DNA of 64,000 nt from the NCBI RefSeq assembly GCF_035917275.1, contig NZ_CP108508.1, forward strand, positions 1,240,001-1,304,000, given 5' to 3'. Below are positions 42,623 to 51,766 of the stretch, one piece after another. The notes under the pieces were generated by a model, which had not been told where the DNA came from, searched no databases, and saw only the letters and a list, made by a program, of their open reading frames with translations. The translations under genes were made by a program, and so were the position numbers. The DNA is from Streptomyces sp. NBC_01237. Its GTDB lineage: Bacteria > Actinomycetota > Actinomycetes > Streptomycetales > Streptomycetaceae. The number at the start of each line of letters is the position of its first letter. Position 1 is the first letter of the stretch.

Positions 42623-43553
42623 ATGTCCACGACGACCAGATTCCTTTTCTGCGCCGACCCGTTGCGCGCCGGCCGGCCCGACCCCGAGTTCGCCGGGGAG
42701 GCCGCCGCCGTGCGGGCGTCCGGCGGCCGGGTCGCCCTGCTCGACGCTCGACCATGACGCACTGCTCGCCGGTGACGCCGCCGGGGCGACGGCCCGGATC
42801 GAGCGGGGCTCCGGGCCGTACTGGTACCGGGGCTGGATGGTTCCCACCGCCCGGTACGGGGAGCTGGAACGGGCGCTCGGCGCACGGGGCTGTTCGCTGT
42901 ACACGGACGCGGTCGCGTACCGAGGAGCACATGAACTCCCGGGCTGGTACGAGACGTTCGCCGGGCTGACACCGCTCAGCGTCTGGCGAGCCATGGCTCC
43001 GGGGAGCCCGGCCCCCGGCGGTTCGTCCCTGTGCGCGCTCGCCGCACCGCTCGGTCCGGGGCCCGGCATCGTGAAGGACTACGTGAAGTCCCGCAAGCAC
43101 GAGTGGCACGAGGCTTGCTACATAACGGAGTTGACCGACCCGGAACGGCTCGCCGCGGTCGTCGGCCGGTTCGTCGAGCTGCAGGGCGACCACCTCGCCG
43201 GGGGCGTGGTGCTGCGCGCGTTCGAGGCGTTCGTGCCGGGTGGCGAGGCACGGGTGTGGTGGGTCGCCGGTGAACCGGTGCTGGTCACCGCGCACCCCGA
43301 CACTCCGCATCACCTGCCCGCACCGGACCTGACCGCCGTGCGCGAAGCGGTGCGGCGGCTCGGGCGACGGTGGGTGACCACCGATCTGGCGTTGCGGGAG
43401 GACGGAGTCTGGCGCGTGGTGGAGGTCGGTGACGGACAGGTCAGCGGGCTGCCCGCCGGGGCCGACGCCGCTCCCCTGGTCGCCGCCCTGACGGACGCGG
43501 GGCGCCGCACACCGGTCAGCAGCCGCAGTCCTCGGCGTCCACCGGAGCGGTGA
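42623..43553 (+). pseudogene. ATP-grasp domain gene broken by a 7-bp duplication
   Basis: The protein reads from MSTTTRFLFCADPL to RVALLD in one frame and resumes as LDHDALLAGDAAGATAR in another. At the junction GCTCGAC is duplicated (42739-42745 and 42746-42752). Removing one copy restores a continuous frame of about 307 aa resembling actinobacterial ATP-grasp proteins (VKDYVKSRKHEW, VLRAFEAFVPGGEARVWW, VVEVGDGQVSGLPAG). As written it yields only a 44-residue peptide. It may be a pseudogene, a reversible slip, or a sequencing error. The 3' end overlaps the convergent rhodanese gene by 38 bp. Confidence 0.8.
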
Positions 43554-44004
43554 GCGCGTCGGCCGTGCGCTGTCCGACGCCTTCCCAGGTCTCGTACGCG
43601 AAGCCCTCCCGTGCCCAGTACTCGAACCCGCCGAGCATCTCCTTGACCTGGTAGCCGAGTTCGGCGAGGGCCTGGGCCGCGCGGGTCGCACCGTTGCAGC
43701 CGGGGCCCCAGCAGTAGGTGACCACCGGCACGGCAGGGTCGAGGAGAGCGGCCGCCCGCTCCGGGACGAGGGCGGTCGGCAGGTGGACCGCGCCGGGAAC
43801 GTGCCCCTGGTCCCAGGAGGCGGTGGACCGGGAATCCAGGACGACGAACCCGGGCGCGTCCTCGGAGGCGAGTGCCGCGGCGACGTCGGATACATCGGCG
43901 TGGAAGGCGAGCGAGGCACCGAAGTAGGCGGCGGCCACGGCCGGGGAGGCGGGCGGAACACGCAGGACAGGGTTACCGGCAGTGGCGGTGAGCGGTGAGG
44001 TCAT
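43516..44004 (-). CDS. Rhodanese-like sulfurtransferase
   Basis: This 162-aa single rhodanese domain has active-site C98 in TYCWGPGCNGATRAA and the preceding VVLDSRSTASWDQGHVPGA. It may carry sulfane sulfur; the substrate is unknown. The C-terminus DCGC holds two further cysteines. It is divergent from an Lrp/AsnC gene across 94 bp with two palindromes, so it is probably regulated by that protein. Confidence 0.88.
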   Translation of the reverse strand: MTSPLTATAGNPVLRVPPASPAVAAAYFGASLAFHADVSDVAAALASEDAPGFVVLDSRSTASWDQGHVPGAVHLPTALVPERAAALLDPAVPVVTYCWGPGCNGATRAAQALAELGYQVKEMLGGFEYWAREGFAYETWEGVGQRTADALTAPVDAEDCGC

Positions 44005-44023
44005 GACCAGAAATCTATGGTCA
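44004..44023. promoter_or_regulatory. Palindrome at the rhodanese start
   Basis: TGACCA-N8-TGGTCA is a perfect inverted repeat that overlaps the first base of the rhodanese start codon. It is one of two candidate Lrp sites in the divergent region. Confidence 0.45.
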
Positions 44024-44044
44024 GCACCCCTCGGCCGGAAGCGG

Positions 44045-44080
44045 AGATCCCCGGTGCTCGCCTTGATCCGCCGGGGATCT
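44045..44080. promoter_or_regulatory. Second palindrome in the rhodanese/Lrp region
   Basis: AGATCCCCGG (44045-44054) and CCGGGGATCT (44071-44080) are perfect 10-bp inverted copies spaced by 16 nt, 18 nt before the Lrp start. It is a strong candidate operator for autoregulation by the Lrp protein. Confidence 0.55.
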
Positions 44081-44098
44081 TGCTGCTACTTCTGGTGC

Positions 44099-44545
44099 AT
44101 GACCGACTATTCCCCGGACGCCACCGACTGGCGCATCCTCGACGTACTCCAGCGCGACGGCCGGGCGACGTTCGCCGAGCTGGCCCGCGCCGTGGCGATG
44201 TCCCCGAGTGCGGTGACCGAGCGTGTGCGCCGTCTCGAAGAGGTGGGGATCATCAGCGGATACGCCGCGGTGGTGGACCCCGACCGGCTCGGGCTGCCGA
44301 TCCTCGCGCTGGTGCGGCTGCGCTATCCGAACGGCAACTACAAGCCGTTCCACGATCTGCTCGACACCACGCCGGAGATCGTGGAGGCCCACCATGTGAC
44401 CGGGGACGACTGCTTCGTCCTGAAGGTCACCACGCGGTCGATGAGCCACCTGGAGGAGGTCGCGGGACGGATCGGCGCCCTCGGCTCCGTCACCACCAGC
44501 GTCGTGTACTCCTCACCGCTCCCCCGGCGCGCGATCAGCCGCTGA
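44099..44545 (+). CDS. Lrp/AsnC-family regulator
   Basis: This 148-aa regulator has an HTH (DWRILDVLQRDGRATFAELA, MSPSAVTERVRRLEEVG) and a RAM domain (VTGDDCFVLKVTTRS). The ATG at 44099 gives the standard N-terminus. It is divergent from the rhodanese gene, with two palindromes between, and ends 4 nt before the convergent sbcC stop. The ligand is probably a sulfur amino acid by analogy with its neighbour, which is inference. Confidence 0.92.
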   Translation: MTDYSPDATDWRILDVLQRDGRATFAELARAVAMSPSAVTERVRRLEEVGIISGYAAVVDPDRLGLPILALVRLRYPNGNYKPFHDLLDTTPEIVEAHHVTGDDCFVLKVTTRSMSHLEEVAGRIGALGSVTTSVVYSSPLPRRAISR

Positions 44546-44549
44546 GACC

Positions 44550-47500
44550 TCAGGTCACACGGTGACGCACCGCGGATCCGTGCCGCTCCTTCACCACTTC
44601 GAGCTGGGCGGGGATACGGCGGCGCAGATCGGCGACATGGCTGACGATGCCCACGCTGCGGTCCCGCTCACGCAGTGAGTCCAGCACGTCGAGCACCTCG
44701 TCGAGGGTCTGGTCGTCCAGGCTGCCGAAGCCCTCGTCGATGAAGAGCGTGTCCAGCCCGGCGCCGCCCGCCTCGTCGGTGACGACATCGGCGAGGCCGA
44801 GTGCCAGGGCCAGCGAGGCGAAGAAGGTCTCGCCGCCGGAGAGCGTCGCCGTGTCGCGCTCGCTGCCCGTCCACGCGTCGACCACGTGCAGGCCGAGGCC
44901 GGCCCGGCGGCCACCGGTACGGGCATCGGAGTGGACCAGGGTGTAGCGGCCCGAGGACATCCGCTGCAGACGGGCGGTGGCGGCGGCGGCCACCTGTTCG
45001 AGCCGGGCGGCGAGTACGTACGCCTCCAGCCGCATCTTGCGTTCGTTGTCGGCCGCCGTTCCCGCGGTCAGTCCGGCGAGCCGGGCGACGCGCTCGTACT
45101 CCTGACGCACCGGGCCGAGCCTGCGGACCTCCTCGGCGGCGCGCCGGGAGAGGCGGTCGAGTTCGGCGCAGCGTTCCCGCGCGGCGGCGAGTGCCGCGGC
45201 GGCGTCGCGCAGCTGCCGCTCCGCCCGGTCGGACGCGGCCCGAGCGAGGTCCGGGGTCGCTCGCGGGCGCTCGGCTGCGGCGCGCGCGTCCTGCTCGGCG
45301 CACCGGTCGGCGACTGCGGCTGCCTCGGCCTGCCAGGTGTCGATCCGCTGTTGCAGGTCACGCTGGCCGACGGCGTCGAGGAGGGTCGCCGCGGCCTCCT
45401 GCGGGGTGTCGAACCCCGCTCGGAACGCGGCGTCGGAGAGCCGGTCGTCGGCCTCCTTGCGCCGTTGCGCGGCGTCCTGTTCGGTGCGTACGGCCTCGGC
45501 CGCCTCGGCGAGGAGGGCGACCCGGCGCGCGAGCCGGTCCGCGTGTGCGGCGACCGAGTCCGACTCACCCCTCGCCGTCGCCAGCTCTTCTTCCAACGTG
45601 GTCTGTTCGCGGTCGAGGGCTTCCCGCTGCGAGGTCCGGGCGGCGGCCCTCCGCTCGGCCTGCTGTTGCTGGTCGAGGCGGCCCAGGTGCTCCCGTTCGG
45701 CTGCGGCGAGGGCTTCGCGCGCGGCATGGGTCCCGGCCGCGAGGCGGTGTGCCTCGGCGTGCTCCCGGGTCAACCGGTCCACGAGCGCCCGCAGTTCCAC
45801 GACGGAGGGGTCGACGGCCGAGGGGTCGACGGCCGAGTCGCGGGCGGCACCGCCGGTCATCGCTTGGGCGGCGTTCCCGGCCCCCGGTGCCTCCGGCGCC
45901 TCCGTCCCAGCAGCCTCCCCGCGCGCCGCGGCATGCCTTTCGCGTACGACTCCCAGGGCGTGTTCCGCCCGCGCGCGGGTCTCCTCCGCGCGGCGGTGGG
46001 TGGCGAGCGCCGCCTCCTCCGTCGCCCGGTCGACATGGCCGTCGCCCGCGCTGGCGGGTGCCGGGTGCTCGGCCGAGCCGCACACCGTGCAGGCCGCGCC
46101 GTCGACGAGTTGGGCCGCCAGCTCGGCCGCGATGTCGCGCAGCCGCCGCTCGCGGAGTCCGAGCCAGCTCTCGTGGGCGCCGAGTGCGTGCTCACGGGCC
46201 TCGTCCAGCCGGTCCCGGGCGTCGGCCGCCTCCACGGCGAGCGCGTCGCGCCGACGCGCCGCGTCGAGCCGCCTGCGGGCCGGGGCCAGGCGTCCGGCCA
46301 CCTGTTCGGCGCGGGTCGCGGACTCCTGCGCCGCTTCGATCCGTTCCCGCAGCTCCTGATGGGTGGCGTCCCAGCCCGTCAGCCAGTCGGCCGCTTCCCG
46401 GATCAGCTCGTCGTCGGCCCGCGACTGCCGCTCCAGCCGGACGCGCTCGCTGTCGATCTCCGCACTGCGCCGCTCGGCACGGCGGGCGGCGTCGAGGCCG
46501 CCGAGTTCCTGGCGGAATCGGCGTTCCAGCTCGGCGAGTTGCTCGGCGCCCGCGTCGACGAGGCTCGCGGGAAGTCGGGCGCGCGACCGTTCGCGGGCCT
46601 CGCTCGCCGTGCGGTACACCCGCTCGGCCTCGTCCCGGAGCTCCAGCGCCGGAGCGACGCGGTCCGCCTTGCGGGCGCGCTCCAGCCGCGCGTGGCAGCG
46701 GTCCCGTTCGGGGCGGCGCTCCTCCAGCGCGGCGGCGCGGCGCCGGGTCTCCTCGTACCGCTGCTGGAGCCTGGACAGTTCCTGCGCGGCGTCCAGCGCC
46801 CGGCGGGCGGCGGCCTGCCCGTTCTCCACCTCGGACAGGACGGAGCGGGCGATGTCGAGCCGTTCGTGCGCCGCGCTGCGGGCGATCGCGGCCCATTCCA
46901 GGACGCCCTCGGCGAGTCCCGGCTCGCCGGGCTGGGCGGCGGGCAGTGGCGCCTCCCCGGCCGCCGGTCCCGCGGCCTGGGCGATCCGCTGGGCGACCGC
47001 GAGGATCTGTTCGTCGCCCGACTTCACCCTGGCCTCGGCCCCCCGGCGCAGTTCGGCCAGACGCTCCTCCACGGCGGCGAACCGGCGGGTGTCGAAGAGC
47101 CGGCCGAGAAGTTTGCCGCGGGCTTCGGCATCGGCGCGCAGGAACCGGGCGAAGTCTCCCTGGGGCAGCAGCACGACCTGGCAGAACTGGTCCCGGCTCA
47201 TGCCGATGAGCTGGGTGATCTCCTCGCCGATCTCCTGGTGCGAACGGCTGAGCGCCCGCCAGCCGTTCTCGGGGTCGTACTCGCGCAGCCAGCTCTGGGC
47301 CTTCTCCGTGGTGAAGCCGTCACCCTTCTTCTTGGGGCGGGGCTGGGCGGGCCTGCGGGTGACTTCGAGGCGCCGGCCGCCGACGGTCAGCTCCAGCAGG
47401 ACCTCGGTCGGCAGCCCCGCGGGGGCGTGGTCGCTGCGCAGCGACGTGCCGGGGCTCTGCCGGGCGCCGGGCACCGCTCCGTACAGGGCGTAGCAGACGG

Positions 47501-47639
47501 CGTCGAGGACCGAGGTCTTCCCGGCACCGGTCGGTCCGTGCAGCAGGAAGAGTCCGGCCGAGGAGAGTGCGTCGAAGTCGACTTCCTGGGTGGCGCCGAA
47601 CGGGCCGAAGGCGGTGAGGGTCAGGCGGTGCAGTCTCAA
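44550..47639 (-). CDS. sbcC: Exonuclease subunit SbcC
   Basis: This 1029-aa SMC-like ATPase partners SbcD to cleave DNA hairpins and double-strand ends (Rad50 homologue). Walker A is GPTGAGKTS near the N-terminus; long coiled coils flank a zinc-hook CTVCGSAEHPAP; the ABC signature is TLSGGETFFASLALALG and Walker B is LDTLFIDEGFGSLDD. The N-terminus RLHRLTLTAFGPFG requires a TTG start at 47639, which overlaps the sbcD stop as TTGA, with GAGGTG just upstream. No ATG or GTG fits. Confidence 0.92.
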   Translation of the reverse strand: MRLHRLTLTAFGPFGATQEVDFDALSSAGLFLLHGPTGAGKTSVLDAVCYALYGAVPGARQSPGTSLRSDHAPAGLPTEVLLELTVGGRRLEVTRRPAQPRPKKKGDGFTTEKAQSWLREYDPENGWRALSRSHQEIGEEITQLIGMSRDQFCQVVLLPQGDFARFLRADAEARGKLLGRLFDTRRFAAVEERLAELRRGAEARVKSGDEQILAVAQRIAQAAGPAAGEAPLPAAQPGEPGLAEGVLEWAAIARSAAHERLDIARSVLSEVENGQAAARRALDAAQELSRLQQRYEETRRRAAALEERRPERDRCHARLERARKADRVAPALELRDEAERVYRTASEARERSRARLPASLVDAGAEQLAELERRFRQELGGLDAARRAERRSAEIDSERVRLERQSRADDELIREAADWLTGWDATHQELRERIEAAQESATRAEQVAGRLAPARRRLDAARRRDALAVEAADARDRLDEAREHALGAHESWLGLRERRLRDIAAELAAQLVDGAACTVCGSAEHPAPASAGDGHVDRATEEAALATHRRAEETRARAEHALGVVRERHAAARGEAAGTEAPEAPGAGNAAQAMTGGAARDSAVDPSAVDPSVVELRALVDRLTREHAEAHRLAAGTHAAREALAAAEREHLGRLDQQQQAERRAAARTSQREALDREQTTLEEELATARGESDSVAAHADRLARRVALLAEAAEAVRTEQDAAQRRKEADDRLSDAAFRAGFDTPQEAAATLLDAVGQRDLQQRIDTWQAEAAAVADRCAEQDARAAAERPRATPDLARAASDRAERQLRDAAAALAAARERCAELDRLSRRAAEEVRRLGPVRQEYERVARLAGLTAGTAADNERKMRLEAYVLAARLEQVAAAATARLQRMSSGRYTLVHSDARTGGRRAGLGLHVVDAWTGSERDTATLSGGETFFASLALALGLADVVTDEAGGAGLDTLFIDEGFGSLDDQTLDEVLDVLDSLRERDRSVGIVSHVADLRRRIPAQLEVVKERHGSAVRHRVT

Positions 47640-48877
47640 CGGGACACCTCGTGCACGCTGTCGTCCACCCGTACGTCGTCGAAGGCCGCGCGCAGCACGG
47701 TGCGTTCGCGCTCGTCGGGCCCGCTGCCGCCCCGGACATGCGCCACGAAGTCCTCCGCGATCTGCTGGTCGTCGCGCCCCCTGAGCCGCTGGGCGTACGA
47801 GGCGAGGGGGTCCTCGGGGGCCCGCTCGGGATCGAGGACGAGGCTGAGGACGTGCGGAAAACGCCGGGCGAGACGGGCCATCGGTTCGGCGGGGCGTACC
47901 GGGTCGGTGAGCGTGGCCTCGACCCAGGAGTTCTCGTGACGGTCCAGGGCCGGGTCCTCCAGCAGGGTGTCGAGCCGGCCGCGGAGCCGGGCGAGCGGGC
48001 GCCGGACCGGGCAGTCGACCCGTTCGGCGGTGAGGTCGCCGGAGCCGTCGAGGTCGATCAGCCACATGGTCTTGCGGTGGTCGGACTCGGAGAAGGAGTA
48101 GGCGAGGGGTGAGCCGGAGTAGCGGACGCGCTCGGTGACCGTCTGGCAGCCGTGGAGGTGCCCGAGTGCCACGTAGTCGACGCCGTCGAAGACTCCGGCC
48201 GGGACGGCGGCGACCCCGCCGACGGTGATGTCGCGCTCGCTGTCGCTGGGCCGCCCGCCCGCGACGAAGGCGTGGGCGAGGACCACGGACCGGGTGGTGC
48301 CGCTTCCGGCGGTCCCGGTCCGTCCCGAGGTGTCCTCCCTGGCCGCGGACGGTCCCGGGCTGCTCTCCGTGGCCGCGGACCGTCCCGCGAGGTCGGCGCG
48401 GACCTTGTCCATCGCGGCGGTGAGGACGGCCTCGTGCCCGGCCTTCGTGGCCCCCAGCGCGTCCTTGACCAGGGCGGGCTCCAGGTAGGGCAGGCCGTAG
48501 AACGCCACGTCCCCGTGGTCGTCGGACAGGACGACCGGTGTGGCGCAGCCCTCGGGGTCGGTACGCAGATGGATGCCGGCCCGCCCGAAGAGACCCGCGC
48601 CGACGCCCAGCCTGCGCGCCGAGTCGTGGTTGCCGGAGATCATCACGGTCGGGATCCCGGCGTCGGCGAGCCGGTGCAGGGCGGTGTCGAAGAGCTCGAC
48701 GGCCGGGAGCGGCGGTACGGCGCGGTCGTAGACATCGCCCGAGACCAGGACCACATCGACGTCCCGCTCCCGCACGGTCGCCACCAGGTGGTCGAGATAG
48801 GCCGCCTGGGCGTCGAGCATCGGGACGCGGTGGAAGGACCGTCCCAGGTGCCAGTCCGAGGTGTGCAGAATCCTCAA
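47636..48877 (-). CDS. sbcD: Exonuclease subunit SbcD
   Basis: This 413-aa metallophosphoesterase is the Mre11-like nuclease partner of SbcC. Metal-binding blocks are HTSDWHLGRSFH, SGDVYD, SGNHDSARR and ALGHLHGCQ. The family begins MRILHTSDWHLG; here the first codon is TTG (48877), with GGAG 7 nt upstream, so TTG is the probable start. Its residues about 200-235 are a Ser/Gly/Thr-rich low-complexity insert. The two genes are translationally coupled. Confidence 0.92.
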   Translation of the reverse strand: MRILHTSDWHLGRSFHRVPMLDAQAAYLDHLVATVRERDVDVVLVSGDVYDRAVPPLPAVELFDTALHRLADAGIPTVMISGNHDSARRLGVGAGLFGRAGIHLRTDPEGCATPVVLSDDHGDVAFYGLPYLEPALVKDALGATKAGHEAVLTAAMDKVRADLAGRSAATESSPGPSAAREDTSGRTGTAGSGTTRSVVLAHAFVAGGRPSDSERDITVGGVAAVPAGVFDGVDYVALGHLHGCQTVTERVRYSGSPLAYSFSESDHRKTMWLIDLDGSGDLTAERVDCPVRRPLARLRGRLDTLLEDPALDRHENSWVEATLTDPVRPAEPMARLARRFPHVLSLVLDPERAPEDPLASYAQRLRGRDDQQIAEDFVAHVRGGSGPDERERTVLRAAFDDVRVDDSVHEVSR

Positions 48878-49057
48878 GACATCACTCCGCCGACTCCGAC
48901 CTGCATGTTCCTCGTCCTCCACCCCATGGGCCGGATCGGCCCCGCACCGGATCCGTGCCCTTCGGCCCGTGATCACGCTGTCAGCATCGACCACGCTAAC
49001 GCCGCTGCGCCCCCGAACCCTCATCGATCACGGTTTTCCCACGGTGCGGGCCCGGTG

Positions 49058-49684
49058 TCAGGCGTCGCCGTACGCCTCGCCGCCCAGTTCGAGCGTCGCC
49101 GAGCCGGCGGTCGCGTCGGCCAGCCAGGCCGTGAACGCCGGGACGTCGGAGTCCGGGAGTCCGATCCCGATGGTGACGGCCTCCGCGTACCGCACCTCGC
49201 GCACGTCCCGGCCGGTGGCCCGCAGATCGTTCTCCAGTTTGCCCGCCCGCTGGTGGTCGACCGTGATCGTGGCGAGCCGGAACCGCTGCCGGGTGAGGGT
49301 GCCGAGCGCGTCGAGTGCTTCGCCGACCACTCCCCCGTACGCCCGGATCAGGCCGCCCGCGCCCAGTTTGACGCCACCGTAGTAGCGGGTGACGACCGCG
49401 ACGACGTACCGCACCTCGCGGCGCAGCAGCATCTGGAGCATGGGGACGCCCGCGGTTCCGCCGGGCTCACCGTCGTCACTGGCCTTCTGTACGGAGGCGT
49501 CGGCGCCGATCACGTACGCGAAGCAGTTGTGCGAGGCGGTGGGATGTTCCTTGCGGACGCGTGCGACGAACTCCTGCGCCTCCTGCTCGGTGGCGGCGGG
49601 GGCGAGCGCGCAGAGGAAGCGCGATCGGTTGATCTCGGTCTCGTGCACGCCCGCGCGGGCGACTGTCCGGTACTGCTCCTGCAT
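49058..49684 (-). CDS. IMPACT (YigZ) family protein
   Basis: This 208-aa protein has an N-terminal UPF0029/Impact domain (KEHPTASHNCFAYVIG, ASDDGEPGGTAGVPML, RYYGGVKLGAGGLIRAYG) and a DUF1949-type C-terminal domain. Relatives are linked to translation or stress control (yeast IMPACT binds GCN1), but the bacterial function is unclear. It is divergent from the CoA-binding gene. Confidence 0.9.
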   Translation of the reverse strand: MQEQYRTVARAGVHETEINRSRFLCALAPAATEQEAQEFVARVRKEHPTASHNCFAYVIGADASVQKASDDGEPGGTAGVPMLQMLLRREVRYVVAVVTRYYGGVKLGAGGLIRAYGGVVGEALDALGTLTRQRFRLATITVDHQRAGKLENDLRATGRDVREVRYAEAVTIGIGLPDSDVPAFTAWLADATAGSATLELGGEAYGDA

Positions 49685-49758
49685 CCGGCCACCCTATGCG
49701 CCGGTCCCCGCCCGCGTTCGGGCGGGAATGGTGCGCGGGGGCTGTCCGTTGTCCGGGC

Positions 49759-50175
49759 ATGTACGCAGACGAAGAGACGATCCAGCGGATTCTTCAGGAC
49801 TCGGGCGACACCTGGGCGGTCGTGGGTCTGTCCAACAACCGTTCCCGGGCGGCCTACGGCGTCGCCGAGGTCCTCCAGCGCTTCGGCAAGCGCGTGGTGC
49901 CCGTGCATCCCAAGGCGGAGGCGGTCCATGGCGAGCGGGGGTACGCCTCGCTCGCGGAGATTCCGTTCCCCGTCGATGTGGTGGACGTGTTCGTCAACAG
50001 CGAGCTGGCGGGCGCCGTCGCGGACGAGGCGGTCGCGGTGGGCGCGAAGGCGGTCTGGTTCCAGCTGGGGGTGACGGACGAGCGGGCGTACGAGCGCACC
50101 CGCGCGGCGGGGCTCGACATGGTCATGGACAGGTGCCCCGCGATCGAAATTCCCGCGCTGCCTCCGCGGGCCTGA
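49759..50175 (+). CDS. CoA-binding domain protein
   Basis: This 138-aa Rossmann-fold protein of the CoA_binding_2 family has WAVVGLSNNRSRAAYGVA, VVPVHPKAEAVHG and AVWFQLGVTDERAYE, and ends MDRCPAIEIP. Such proteins bind CoA and may be salt- or redox-responsive. It starts at the ATG after CCGGGC; no strong ribosome binding site is seen. Confidence 0.88.
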   Translation: MYADEETIQRILQDSGDTWAVVGLSNNRSRAAYGVAEVLQRFGKRVVPVHPKAEAVHGERGYASLAEIPFPVDVVDVFVNSELAGAVADEAVAVGAKAVWFQLGVTDERAYERTRAAGLDMVMDRCPAIEIPALPPRA

Positions 50176-50198
50176 GAGCGACGCCTCCCCGGAGAGCG

Positions 50199-50244
50199 TC
50201 GGCTCCGCGGGCGCGGGGACCTTCGGCTCCGCGGGCGCGGGGAC
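50199..50244. repeat. 24-bp tandem repeat
   Basis: TCGGCTCCGCGGGCGCGGGG is repeated at 50199 and 50223, with degenerate further copies to about 50330 (GGCTCCGCGGGTCCGGG). It fills the gap before the AAC(3)-like gene. Confidence 0.65.
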
Positions 50245-50374
50245 ATTCGGCTCCCCGCGTCCGCCGAGGGCTCGTGGGCTCCGCGGGTCCGGGGCATCAG
50301 CTCCCCGGGCTCCGCGGGTCCGGGCGGGCTGCCGCCGGTGTGGCACCCGTACCGGGACGGGAAGAATCACCACC

Positions 50375-51181
50375 GTGAGCGTTCCTCTCGACGGTGACCT
50401 GGCCGCCGCCCATCTGACCGCACTGGGTGTACGCCCCGGCGGGGTCCTGATCGTGCACGCCTCGCTGCGGGCGGTGGGACCCGTCGACGGGGGTGCCCGG
50501 ACGGTTCTGGACGCCCTGCGCGGGGTTCTGGGGCCGGCGGGAACCGTGGTGGTTCCCACCTTCACCCCGGAGAACTCCGACACCTCTCCGCACTACCGCG
50601 ACCTGGCACGCGGACTGGACGCCGGGGCCAGAGAGGCGTTGCGCGCCTCGATACCGCCGTTCGACCGGGCCACCTCGGCGGCGCCGTCGATGGGCCGCCT
50701 CGCCGAGACCGTGCGGACCGCGCCGGGGGCCGAGCGCAGTGGCCATCCGCAGACCTCGTTCGCCGCGATCGGCCCGGCCGCGCGGACGCTGCTCGCGGGG
50801 CACCGCCCGGACTGCCACCTCGGGGAGGACTCGCCGCTGGCCCGGCTGTACGAGGCCGATGCCCGCATCCTGATGCTGGGAACGGGCTTCGGCACCTGCA
50901 CGGCCTTCCACCTCGGCGAGTACCGGGTCCCCGATCCGCCCCGCCGTCGCTACCGCTGTGTGGTGACGCGCGACGGGCTGCGGCAGTGGTGGGAGTACGA
51001 GGACATCGCACTGGACGACGGCGACTTCGGGGCGCTGGGGGCCGCCTTCGCGGACGCGGCCGACGACGGGGCCGTACGCACCGGTCGGGTCGGGTCGGCG
51101 CCGTGCCGGCTCGTCCGCCTCACCGCGGCCGTGGACTTCGCCGCCGCCTGGTTCCCGGCCCACCGGCCCGCCCCCGGCTGA
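50375..51181 (+). CDS. AAC(3)-family N-acetyltransferase
   Basis: This 268-aa protein belongs to the aminoglycoside 3-N-acetyltransferase (antibiotic_NAT) family. Blocks are VLIVHASLRAVGPV, HPQTSFAAIGPAAR and HLGEDSPLARLY. Some family members modify aminoglycosides; others acetylate natural products or have unknown substrates, so resistance should not be assumed. The start is GTG. It is followed after 30 nt by the convergent YbaK gene. Confidence 0.82.
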   Translation: MSVPLDGDLAAAHLTALGVRPGGVLIVHASLRAVGPVDGGARTVLDALRGVLGPAGTVVVPTFTPENSDTSPHYRDLARGLDAGAREALRASIPPFDRATSAAPSMGRLAETVRTAPGAERSGHPQTSFAAIGPAARTLLAGHRPDCHLGEDSPLARLYEADARILMLGTGFGTCTAFHLGEYRVPDPPRRRYRCVVTRDGLRQWWEYEDIALDDGDFGALGAAFADAADDGAVRTGRVGSAPCRLVRLTAAVDFAAAWFPAHRPAPG

Positions 51182-51211
51182 GGACCGGGGCTTCGGCGCG
51201 GGCCGCTCCGG

Positions 51212-51766
51212 TCAGACGCCGAGACCCTCGACGAGCACCGCGCCCGGCAGCGCGGCGAGTGCCTTGCCGGGGACGATCAGCTTGCCGCGTCGCCTGCCGC
51301 TGCCGAGCAGGACCCATTCCTCGTCCACGACGGCGGGGTCGAGCAGCAGGGGCCAGGAGCCGGGGAGGCCGATCGGGGTGATGCCGCCGTACTCCATGCC
51401 GCTCTCGCCGACCGCCACCTCCATCGGGGCGAAGGACGCCTTGCGGGCGCCGAGGTGTCTGCGTACGGCACCGTTCACATCGACCCGGGTGCGGGAGAGC
51501 ACGACACAGGCGGCCAGGGTGACCTCGCCGCCGCGCTTGCCCGCCACGACGACGCAGTTGGCGGACGTGTCGAGCAGGTCGGCCCCGTGGTGCTCGGCGA
51601 AGACGGCGGTGTCGGCGATCGCCGGGTCCGTGTCGACGTGGATGATCTGCGCGGCGCTGATGCCGCCCCATCCGGCGGTCAGCGCCTCGGCGACCGGGGC
51701 GGGAAGCAGATCGAGCCGTTCCGAAGCGGGAGAGGCGTCGTCGAAGGTGCCGAGGGGAGCGCGCAT
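51212..51766 (-). CDS. YbaK/EbsC-domain protein (aminoacyl-tRNA deacylase-like)
   Basis: This 184-aa YbaK-domain protein contains ANCVVVAGKRGGEVTLAACVV and RKASFAPMEVAVGESGMEYGG (quoted in parts of the fold). YbaK relatives hydrolyse mischarged Cys- or Pro-tRNA. It stands alone and is convergent with the AAC(3)-like gene. Confidence 0.85.
   Translation of the reverse strand: MRAPLGTFDDASPASERLDLLPAPVAEALTAGWGGISAAQIIHVDTDPAIADTAVFAEHHGADLLDTSANCVVVAGKRGGEVTLAACVVLSRTRVDVNGAVRRHLGARKASFAPMEVAVGESGMEYGGITPIGLPGSWPLLLDPAVVDEEWVLLGSGRRRGKLIVPGKALAALPGAVLVEGLGV

Noticed and set aside
44886..47939. Long open frames on the plus strand through sbcC
   Set aside because: They are antisense shadows of a clear SbcC with Walker, hook and signature motifs in order.
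50375..51181. Aminoglycoside resistance gene
   Set aside because: The family includes many non-resistance members and no drug-biosynthesis context is present; only the family is called.
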